Below, piece by piece: positions 34,684 to 40,610 of a stretch of DNA of 40,610 nt. Under the pieces are notes generated by a model. The model saw nothing but the letters and a program-made list of their open reading frames with translations, searched no databases and had not been told where the DNA came from. Source of the DNA: Candidatus Parcubacteria bacterium (lineage in GTDB: Bacteria; Patescibacteriota; Patescibacteriia; UBA1558; GWA2-36-10); assembly GCA_002869235.1 (NCBI GenBank), contig PKTI01000024.1, positions 1 through 40,610 on the forward strand. The letters run 5' to 3'. Position numbers and translations under genes: made by a program. Numbering within the stretch: position 1 is the stretch's first letter; each line of letters opens with the position of its first letter.

Positions 34684-36084
34684 TTATTTGATTTCTTTAT
34701 AATCAATAAGACCCATAAGCTCTTCCACTTTTTCATCCAAAACTTTTTTTTCTTTGGCTTCAATATTTAGTCGCAAAAGTGGTTCGGTGTTTGAAGGACG
34801 AAGATTGAACCACCAATTATCAAACTCTACTGTAATGCCATCAATCTCGTCCAAAATATTGTCTTTATAATTTTCTCTTATCTTATCCAGCTCAAGATCT
34901 ATATTATCTACTACAAAATTTCTTTCCTTCAGTTTGTGGTACAGGGTTGCTTCGTCCATTATATCTGAAAGCTTACGTCCATCTTCTGACAAACCTTGCA
35001 AAGTGAGCAACATAGCAATAAAAGCATTGTCAGCATAATAGTTGTCCTTGAAAGCATAGTGAGCAGAAACCTCTCCGCTCATAATACCATTTTCTTCTCT
35101 CATATGACGAGCCAAATTAAGGTAGCCTACCTCACTTCTAATGGGCTTACCTCCTAGGTTAGAAACAAGGTCTTTGACCGAGTGACTGGAAATCAAGTTG
35201 TAGACTATACCAGCGCCAGGGTGCTTATCAAGCATTACTTTGATAATAGGCACCATAGCCATGTCACCCACAAAAAACCTACCTTTATCATCTACTACAT
35301 TTATACGATCACCATCTACATCACAAATAAAACCAATATCAGCCCCTAATTCTTTGATTTTTTTTGCCAATTTATCTGGAGCACCATCTGTCAAAGGATT
35401 TGGTGCTCTATTGGGAAAGCTTCCGTCTAGCTCAGCAAATAAATGTGTAAACTCACATGGTAATCTGTCAAAAATCTTGGGCATCAATAGACCATTCATA
35501 CCATTGCCAGTGTCTACTACGACTTTTAATGGTTTTATTTTTTCTACATCTACAAAAGAAAATATATGCTCTATGTGATCTTTAAAAACATCTTTCTTAC
35601 TTAGTTTGCCATTGACCTCTTCTTCGTCAATTGGAAAATCTAGATTTTGCAAAAATTGGTATAGCTCCTTACCACTGATAAATTCTATGCTATCATCATA
35701 CTCTGTGTTTTTGATAGTCATTTTACAACCCCCATATTCTGGTGGATTGTGTGAAGCTGTGGCCATCAGACCACCATCGTATTTGTATTTACCTACAGCA
35801 AAGTAATAATCATTTATAGAAGCCAAACCAAGATCATCTACACTCACACCGTATTGCAAAAATACCTTAATAACTTCATTTATAATAGGCTCGGAAGACT
35901 CTCTGACATCACGACAAACCACTACATTGAGGTTTTTAATTTTTTTGTTCAATTTTTCAGACAAAAATTTCAAATAAGTCTGAGCAATCATATTGACCAT
36001 CTGCTCATTGATTTGTTTGGGATAAATGCCACGAATATCGTAGGCTTTGAAGATAGAAGCATCCAAATTTTCTTTGTAGGACAT
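34684..36084 (-). CDS. Phosphomannomutase/phosphoglucomutase
   Basis: A 466-residue alpha-D-phosphohexomutase. The phosphoserine loop is ATASHNPPEYGG with Ser111, the Mg2+ loop is CDVDGDRI near residue 255, the sugar-binding loop is GEVSAHYAF and the phosphate-binding end is RPSNTEPLLRLNIEA. It interconverts mannose or glucose 1- and 6-phosphates and supplies precursors for surface glycans. It opens the minus-strand operon with slipin, murI and the dehydrogenase. Confidence 0.95.
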   Translation of the reverse strand: MSYKENLDASIFKAYDIRGIYPKQINEQMVNMIAQTYLKFLSEKLNKKIKNLNVVVCRDVRESSEPIINEVIKVFLQYGVSVDDLGLASINDYYFAVGKYKYDGGLMATASHNPPEYGGCKMTIKNTEYDDSIEFISGKELYQFLQNLDFPIDEEEVNGKLSKKDVFKDHIEHIFSFVDVEKIKPLKVVVDTGNGMNGLLMPKIFDRLPCEFTHLFAELDGSFPNRAPNPLTDGAPDKLAKKIKELGADIGFICDVDGDRINVVDDKGRFFVGDMAMVPIIKVMLDKHPGAGIVYNLISSHSVKDLVSNLGGKPIRSEVGYLNLARHMREENGIMSGEVSAHYAFKDNYYADNAFIAMLLTLQGLSEDGRKLSDIMDEATLYHKLKERNFVVDNIDLELDKIRENYKDNILDEIDGITVEFDNWWFNLRPSNTEPLLRLNIEAKEKKVLDEKVEELMGLIDYKEIK

Positions 36085-36111
36085 AGATTGTGATTAATTG
36101 TCAATACCCGT

Positions 36112-36120
36112 ATTTTAGCA
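36112..36120 (-). promoter_or_regulatory. Possible extended -10 promoter of the phosphomannomutase operon
   Basis: TGC-TAAAAT on the minus strand, 27 bases before the ATG at 36084. A TTGACA nearby (36095-36100) has no matching -10 box downstream. Confidence 0.45.
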
Positions 36121-36143
36121 TACAAAAGCGCAAAAATAAAATA

Positions 36144-36169
36144 AAAAACTGCCCTTGAGGCAGCTTTTT
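36144..36169 (-). terminator. Terminator of the Trm9-like gene
   Basis: AAAAAGCTGCC and GGCAGTTTTTT arms on the minus strand (one G-U pair) around a five-base loop, starting inside the stop codon of the Trm9-like gene (36168). Confidence 0.8.
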
Positions 36170-36854
36170 AAATAAATTCTTCTTTGGATTTTCTGACCAA
36201 ACAATTGATATTGAATTTGGTCTTATACACCCCTTCGGGCTTGAGTTCAAAATGCGCGGTTTGCAAAAGGTGTGTCAATTCCTTATCAGTAAAACTATGA
36301 TAATATCGCCAAGCTTTGGAGCCTTCATAAGTAGTCCAGGGTATGAAAAAATCATTCCAAGATTTTTTGTGCCAAAAATTTTTCATGGCATACTGCAAAT
36401 ATTTCTTTTGCCATAGATTCCAGTTGGTCATAAACAAGTAACCACCTGGTCTAAGCCAGCGATGAATCTTGAAAAGCAAATCTAGACGCTCCATCTTGGT
36501 GGGTAAATGATGAAAAGAGGCTATCATACAAACCATATCAAAACTGTCTGGGTTAAAATTGACCTCCGTCATATCAGCAGCCAAAAATTTGTGCCCTGGA
36601 AAATCCTCTTTGGCTTTTTTGATAAGCTCTTTGGAAAAATCAACCCCCAAATAACTAAAATTTTTGTCTATTTTGTCAAAAGACTTGAGCAATCTACCAT
36701 TTCCGCAACCCAAGTCTAAAACCTTGAAATTATCTCGTAAATATGGTATAAAAACTTGTAATTCCTCCCACGGATAAGCGCGTGAGGCGGAAAACTCTTC
36801 AGCAATGTCATCATAGACTTGCTTAATATTATCTTTTATTTTTTCAGCTTTCAT
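36168..36854 (-). CDS. Trm9/ALKBH8-like SAM-dependent methyltransferase
   Basis: A 228-residue Rossmann methyltransferase. SAM motif I is VLDLGCGNGRLL (residues 45-56), motif II is YLGVDFS, motif III is FLAADM. Beyond the general fold it carries segments that mark eukaryotic Trm9 and the ALKBH8 methyltransferase domain: VYDDIAEEFSASRAYPW (13-29), FHHLPTKMERL (114-124), FFIPW (169-173) and RYYHSFTDKEL (183-193). Trm9, with Trm112, methylates cm5U34 in tRNA to mcm5U34, the step after Elp3. Its start codon overlaps that of elp3 on the other strand, which supports the same pathway. The assignment of substrate is inference; a generic methyltransferase is the alternative. Confidence 0.78.
   Translation of the reverse strand: MKAEKIKDNIKQVYDDIAEEFSASRAYPWEELQVFIPYLRDNFKVLDLGCGNGRLLKSFDKIDKNFSYLGVDFSKELIKKAKEDFPGHKFLAADMTEVNFNPDSFDMVCMIASFHHLPTKMERLDLLFKIHRWLRPGGYLFMTNWNLWQKKYLQYAMKNFWHKKSWNDFFIPWTTYEGSKAWRYYHSFTDKELTHLLQTAHFELKPEGVYKTKFNINCLVRKSKEEFI
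36827..36832 (+). promoter_or_regulatory. Candidate -10 box for elp3, inside the Trm9-like gene
   Basis: TATTAT 21 bases before the elp3 ATG, within the first codons of the opposite gene. No good -35 box; offered because elp3 has no upstream noncoding DNA. Confidence 0.35.
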
Positions 36855-38460
36855 GTCTAAAAATATAGATCAACAACTAATCGAAGAAATTGTCCTGGAA
36901 TTATACAATAAAAATTGTTCCAGCGAGCATGATTTTATGCAAGCTTCTAGACAAGTGTTTTCCAAAAGGAAAATGGTACCTGTCTCTAAAGCCAATTTAA
37001 TTGTAGCATATAAAAATCTGATAAAAAAGGGCAAAATCAAAGAAGATAAGCATTTTGCCAAATTACTGACCAAAAGAGCTGTCCGCACTTTATCTGGTGT
37101 TTCTGTAATTACAGTATTATCAAAACCTTTTACCTGCCCAGGCAGGTGTGTTTATTGCCCCTTGGAGCCAGATATGCCCAAAAGTTATCTATCCAATGAA
37201 CCAGCGGCCGCCAGAGCCAAGATGAATATGTTTGACCCTGTCCGTCAGGTCAATATGCGTATTCAAGCTCTACTCAACAATGGTCACCAAGTAGACAAAT
37301 TGGAAATGCTAGTTTTGGGTGGCACTTGGTCGTTTTATCCCAAAGACTATCAGGAAGAATTTATTCGTGATCTATTTTATGCAGCCAATACCTTTGATCA
37401 AAAAGAAAAAAGAGAAAGACTAAGTCTACTTGAGGAACAAAAAATAAATGAAGACACAAAATATAAAATAATTGGTCTAACTTTGGAAACTAGGCCCGAC
37501 TTCATCAATGAAGATGAAATAAAAAGATTGAGGTACTTGGGTACAACTAGAGTGCAAATTGGTGTCCAGCACACTGACAACAAAATACTTGATCTGATAA
37601 ACAGAGATCATGATATAGAAGAAAGTATCCGCGCTACCAAAATGCTCAAAGAAGCTGGGATAAAAGTAGATCACCATTACATGCCAGACCTACCAGGCTC
37701 TAGTCCAGAAAAAGATCTCAAAATGTTTGAGTATGTTTTTTCTTCACAAGACTTGCAGCCTGACCAAGTCAAAATATATCCTTGTGTGGTCAATGAATAC
37801 GCTCCGCTCTACCGTTGGTATGAACAAGGTAAATATAAACCTTTTTCTGAAAAAGACCTTCTGGAGCTTTTGCTTAAAATAAAAGAACTGGTGCCTCCTT
37901 GGGTTAGAATCAATAGATTGATAAGAGATATACCAGAAGAAAGTATTGTTGCTGGAAACAAAATCACCAATCTCCGACAATACCTACAAGCGGAAATGAA
38001 AAAAAGAGGCAAGGCCTGCCAGTGTATCCGCTGTCGCGAAGTAAAAGGGGAAACAGTAGAAAAACCAAATTTGATAAAAAGAGAATATCCAGCTTCTGAC
38101 GGCCAAGAAATATTTTTGAGTTTTGAGTCAGAAGACGAAAAAAAGATATATGCTTTTTTGAGATTGAGATTTAATGAAAACCCAAAAGAAAATATATTCC
38201 CTGAACTGAAAAATGCTTCTTTGATCAGAGAGCTTCATGTCTATGGTAAGATGATACCAGTCTATAGTGAAGACTCTGATGACGAAATAAGTCAGGCCCA
38301 ACACCTGGGACTAGGAAAACAACTAATGGCTGAAGCAGAAAAAATCACTCAAGAAAGAGGGCTGACAAAAGTAGCTGTTATTTCCGGAATTGGTGTTAGA
38401 AACTACTACAAAAAACTTGGCTATAAACTCGAAGGCACTTATATGACCAAAGAGTTATAA
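36853..38460 (+). CDS. elp3: tRNA wobble-uridine cm5U synthase Elp3 (radical SAM + GNAT)
   Basis: A 535-residue, full-length single-subunit Elp3. The N-terminal helical part includes the tRNA-binding basic stretch (LLTKRAVRTLSGV). The radical-SAM cluster is Cys95, Cys99, Cys102 in KPFTCPGRCVYCPLEP. The zinc-type block CQCIRC sits at 389-394. The C-terminal acetyltransferase domain has QAQHLGLGKQLM (481-492) for acetyl-CoA and the family end ISGIGVRNYYKKLGY. Elp3 builds the carboxymethyl group on U34 of tRNA from acetyl-CoA by radical chemistry; single-subunit forms exist in archaea and some bacteria, without the other Elongator subunits. It is head-to-head with the Trm9-like gene, and the two ATG codons share two bases. 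Confidence 0.97.
   Translation: MSKNIDQQLIEEIVLELYNKNCSSEHDFMQASRQVFSKRKMVPVSKANLIVAYKNLIKKGKIKEDKHFAKLLTKRAVRTLSGVSVITVLSKPFTCPGRCVYCPLEPDMPKSYLSNEPAAARAKMNMFDPVRQVNMRIQALLNNGHQVDKLEMLVLGGTWSFYPKDYQEEFIRDLFYAANTFDQKEKRERLSLLEEQKINEDTKYKIIGLTLETRPDFINEDEIKRLRYLGTTRVQIGVQHTDNKILDLINRDHDIEESIRATKMLKEAGIKVDHHYMPDLPGSSPEKDLKMFEYVFSSQDLQPDQVKIYPCVVNEYAPLYRWYEQGKYKPFSEKDLLELLLKIKELVPPWVRINRLIRDIPEESIVAGNKITNLRQYLQAEMKKRGKACQCIRCREVKGETVEKPNLIKREYPASDGQEIFLSFESEDEKKIYAFLRLRFNENPKENIFPELKNASLIRELHVYGKMIPVYSEDSDDEISQAQHLGLGKQLMAEAEKITQERGLTKVAVISGIGVRNYYKKLGYKLEGTYMTKEL
36900..36905 (-). promoter_or_regulatory. Candidate -10 box for the Trm9-like gene, inside elp3
   Basis: Perfect TATAAT on the minus strand, 46 bases before the ATG at 36854 and inside elp3 codons 16-18. 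The -35 region is poor. Confidence 0.4.
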
Positions 38461-38490
38461 TTGACAATAATCTTTATATATAGTTAATAT
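38461..38490 (+). promoter_or_regulatory. Promoter of the foreign-looking gene
   Basis: TTGACA starts on the base after the elp3 stop; 18 bases later comes TAATAT (38485-38490). The leader is about 40-50 bases. Confidence 0.6.
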
Positions 38491-38534
38491 ACAAACGAAG
38501 CGATCCTTTCAACACCTCGAAGCCACAAGGGGGC

Positions 38535-39242
38535 GTGCCTTTGACAAAAGAAGCTACCATCCGCCAATACAGGGCGGACGTAAAACTGGGAGTCGATTTT
38601 GACTCGCCAAAAACTCTAGAGAGATTTCTTGCCTTCACCAGAATATCCGATGAACCTCGAGCTATCTACTATATACCAATCCTAGAAAATGGGGGCATAA
38701 TCCCCCGAGATGACTCCGAATTCCAGGCCCTTTTGGATAGAATGGGTATCATAGACTTTGATATTCCCAACATCCTGAGAGGCTTTTTCTTGACCGACTT
38801 CCTCAGGTCCGAAAGGAGACTTGCCATGGACATGGCGTGGTATCACAACACCACAAGCGATCGGAAGGCTGATTTTCGTACCTACCTCGAAAAGAGGATG
38901 AGGCCGAGAATCGGCGACAACCAGAAGGAGCTTCGAGACAAGGAGTTCATCAAGCTGGTGCTTCTGCCTCTGTTGCGGGCCGAGGGCGAATTCAATCCCT
39001 ACAACGTCGAGATCGAATTGGCCCAACGCTGGGACATGACGGTCGGCCAGATGATCGACAAGCTCCACGATCTGTGGACCGAGATGACTCGTCTGTGGAA
39101 GACCCCTGAAGTCGCCAAGCACCTTGGCAAATCCCAGACCACCATCAAGCGGTGGGCCAAGGGACGCCTGTACGGCGAAAAGGGGCGCTCAGGCCACTGG
39201 TACTTCACCCACGAAATCATTATCGACCTCGAGGTCGCCTAG
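38535..39242 (+). CDS. Unknown protein with C-terminal excisionase/MerR-like helix-turn-helix; base use unlike its neighbours
   Basis: A 235-residue protein if started at GTG (38535). An AAGGGGG Shine-Dalgarno site ends one base before that GTG but seven bases before the in-frame TTG at 38541, so TTG is the more likely start (233 residues). The C-terminus TPEVAKHLGKSQTTIKRWAKGRLYGEKGRSGHWYF is a helix-turn-helix of the excisionase/HTH_17 type. The central part has charged helices (RTYLEKRMRPRIGDNQ, WDMTVGQMIDKLHDLW) and no family I know. The 3' half is strongly GC-richer, with codons such as CTC, GTC, GGC and GCC that neighbours avoid. It has its own promoter and terminator. A DNA-binding regulator acquired by transfer is plausible. 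Confidence 0.75.
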   Translation: MPLTKEATIRQYRADVKLGVDFDSPKTLERFLAFTRISDEPRAIYYIPILENGGIIPRDDSEFQALLDRMGIIDFDIPNILRGFFLTDFLRSERRLAMDMAWYHNTTSDRKADFRTYLEKRMRPRIGDNQKELRDKEFIKLVLLPLLRAEGEFNPYNVEIELAQRWDMTVGQMIDKLHDLWTEMTRLWKTPEVAKHLGKSQTTIKRWAKGRLYGEKGRSGHWYFTHEIIIDLEVA

Positions 39243-39248
39243 ACAATT

Positions 39249-39272
39249 GACCGATTTATTCGGTCTTTTTTT
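39249..39272 (+). terminator. Terminator of the foreign-looking gene
   Basis: GACCGA and TCGGTC arms (39249-39254, 39260-39265) with a five-base loop and seven T. Confidence 0.88.
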
Positions 39273-39276
39273 ATAC

Positions 39277-39304
39277 TTGCCTGTAAACCAAAATGTGCTA
39301 AACT
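39277..39304 (+). promoter_or_regulatory. Possible glyA promoter
   Basis: TTGCCT (39277-39282), 16 bases, TAAACT (39299-39304); leader of about 22 bases to the ATG at 39334. Confidence 0.5.
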
Positions 39305-39333
39305 AAATATCGTATTATTAAAGCTAAAAATCA

Positions 39334-40596
39334 ATGGCTAAGCTAAAAATCACTGACCCAAAAATATCAGAAATACTAGAAAAAGAGTTAGATAGACAAC
39401 GTCACGGAGCAGAAATGATTGCTTCAGAAAATTTTGTTTCTCTGGCAGTACTCCAAACAGCTGGTTCAGTGCTAACCAACAAATACGCTGAAGGCTACCC
39501 TAGCAAAAGGTATTATGGTGGTAATGAATTCATAGATCAATCAGAGCAATTGGCTATTGATAGAGCCAAGGAGCTTTTTGGTGCCGAACACGCCAATGTC
39601 CAACCTCACGCTGGCTCTCAAGCCAACATGGAAGCTTTTTTTGCCTTAGCTGATCTAGGCGATACTATTTTGGGATTTTCCCTAGACCACGGCGGACACC
39701 TCACCCATGGACACCCGGTCAATTTTTCTGGAAAGTTTTATAATTTTGTTCACTACGGTGTAGACAAAAAAACCGAGCTAATAGACATGAATCAAGTCCT
39801 AGAGCTAGCCAGACAAAACAAACCAAAAATAATCTTGGCTGGTGCTTCTGCTTATTCTAGAAAAATAGACTTTGCTGCTTTCCAAAAAATCGCTGAAGAA
39901 GTTGGGGCATATTTGATGGTAGACATGGCTCACATTGCCGGTCTAGTGGCTACCGGACTTCACCCAGATCCAATCCCTTATGCTGATGTAGTCACTACTA
40001 CTACTCACAAAACTTTGCGTGGACCCCGAGGAGCCATGATACTTTGCAAAAAAGAAGATAGATTGAGACAAAAAGACAAAAAAAATCTAGCACAAAAAAT
40101 AGACTCCGCTGTTTTCCCTGGCATGCAGGGCGGGCCACTGGAACACATTATAGCTGCCAAGGCAGTAGCTTTTGCCGAAGCCCTAAAACCAGAATTTAAA
40201 ATCTACCAAGAACAAGTAATAAAAAATTGTAAAGTATTGGAAAATAATTTTAGAGATGCTGGAATACGTATGGTTTCAGATGGAACTGACAACCACCTAC
40301 TTATGATAGATGTCACTAGTGTAGGGCTGACTGGCAAAGAAGCTGAAACTCTTTTGGACAAGGTCCATATTTTTACCAATAAAAATATGATACCTTATGA
40401 CAAAAGAAAGCCAGTAGACCCATCTGGCATCAGGCTGGGCACCGCTGCTTTGACCAGCCGAGGGCTCAAAGAGGCCGAAATAGAATTGGTGACTTCTATA
40501 ATAATAAAAACACTAAAAGAAAAAAAAGCTGATCCAGCTAGCAAAGAAAAAATTATTGAGCTAATGAAACAATTTGAACTTTACCCTGAACTCTAA
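39334..40596 (+). CDS. glyA: Serine hydroxymethyltransferase
   Basis: A 420-residue PLP enzyme that interconverts serine and glycine and loads one-carbon units on tetrahydrofolate. The PLP lysine is Lys226 in [14 protein letters not shown], with the substrate-binding [11 protein letters not shown], the DMAHIAGL strand and the C-terminal [13 protein letters not shown]. The protein is full length. No Shine-Dalgarno site is visible. The stop overlaps an ATG that may open the next gene. Confidence 0.98.
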   Translation: MAKLKITDPKISEILEKELDRQRHGAEMIASENFVSLAVLQTAGSVLTNKYAEGYPSKRYYGGNEFIDQSEQLAIDRAKELFGAEHANVQPHAGSQANMEAFFALADLGDTILGFSLDHGGHLTHGHPVNFSGKFYNFVHYGVDKKTELIDMNQVLELARQNKPKIILAGASAYSRKIDFAAFQKIAEEVGAYLMVDMAHIAGLVATGLHPDPIPYADVVTTTTHKTLRGPRGAMILCKKEDRLRQKDKKNLAQKIDSAVFPGMQGGPLEHIIAAKAVAFAEALKPEFKIYQEQVIKNCKVLENNFRDAGIRMVSDGTDNHLLMIDVTSVGLTGKEAETLLDKVHIFTNKNMIPYDKRKPVDPSGIRLGTAALTSRGLKEAEIELVTSIIIKTLKEKKADPASKEKIIELMKQFELYPEL

Positions 40597-40610
40597 TGGA
40601 CAAAATGATA
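40596..40610 (+). CDS. Possible start of a downstream gene, cut by the window end
   Basis: The glyA stop TAA overlaps an ATG (TAATG), then GAC AAA ATG ATA runs to the end of the window. Only five codons are visible, so this rests on the coupling pattern seen elsewhere in the window. Confidence 0.3.

Noticed and set aside
38682-39220. Long open frames on the minus strand opposite the foreign-looking gene
   Set aside because: They arise from the GC-richer composition of the plus-strand gene, which has the promoter, ribosome site and terminator.

Overview
The window is a compact, AT-rich bacterial chromosome segment that most resembles a Patescibacteria (CPR) genome of the Parcubacteria type. 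The call rests on gene content: a small membrane-anchored C39-like peptidase, a CxxC...CxxC zinc-ribbon protein with a lysine tail, a DUF5671-type membrane protein, very short intergenic gaps, many small membrane proteins of unknown function, and a single-subunit Elp3. TGA acts as a stop (for example at the end of the MFS gene and in an ATGA overlap), so this is not a TGA-recoding lineage. I see no rRNA, CRISPR array, insertion sequence or prophage. One tRNA is present (Ser, GGA). No gap without a gene exceeds 300 bases.

Layout. 1-4.6 kb: single genes in mixed orientation (lipoprotein, C39-like peptidase, zinc-ribbon protein, alpha/beta hydrolase, MFS transporter, bacteriohemerythrin), with convergent pairs sharing one bidirectional terminator. 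4.6-13.6 kb: a long minus-strand run of membrane proteins (Tic20/GPDPase-type, VIT1-like, DUF5671), then methylguanine methyltransferase, dnaG and rpoD (the macromolecular-synthesis core), a terminator hairpin, and envelope genes including a GT-C-like transferase. 13.6-15.5 kb: cupin, tRNA-Ser, two lipoproteins. 15.5-19.1 kb: PEP synthase preceded by small membrane proteins, one of them a 57-residue protein. 19.1-21.2 kb: groES-groEL under a perfect promoter overlapped by a perfect CIRCE operator. 21.2-26.4 kb: O-antigen-ligase-like protein, a nucleotidyltransferase-fold protein and uvrA. 26.5-32 kb: a small basic protein divergent from secG, then a peptide-binding protein, RNase J and trpS. 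32-36.1 kb: a minus-strand operon for phosphomannomutase, slipin, glutamate racemase and a D-2-hydroxyacid dehydrogenase. 36.1-38.5 kb: a Trm9-like methyltransferase head-to-head with elp3. 38.5-40.6 kb: a compositionally foreign gene and glyA.

How the genes work together. The main theme is housekeeping: replication priming and transcription initiation (dnaG, rpoD), protein folding (groESL), secretion (secG), RNA turnover (RNase J), tRNA charging (trpS), DNA repair (uvrA, MGMT), cell-wall precursor supply (murI, phosphomannomutase, O-antigen-like ligase) and a minimal pyruvate node (PEP synthase, lactate-type dehydrogenase).

The most interesting signal is the elp3/trm9-like pair. Their start codons overlap on opposite strands. 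The methyltransferase carries the Trm9/ALKBH8 hallmark segments (VYDDIA..FS..R..PW, FIPW, RYYH....EL), which suggests a eukaryote-like wobble-uridine cm5U to mcm5U pathway reduced to two adjacent bacterial genes. Other points of interest are a histone-H1-like tail on the primary sigma factor, a foreign-looking regulator-like gene next to glyA, a small basic protein with a strong Shine-Dalgarno site, a 16-cysteine lipoprotein with an internal duplication, and several promoters placed so close to the ATG that the mRNAs should be leaderless.
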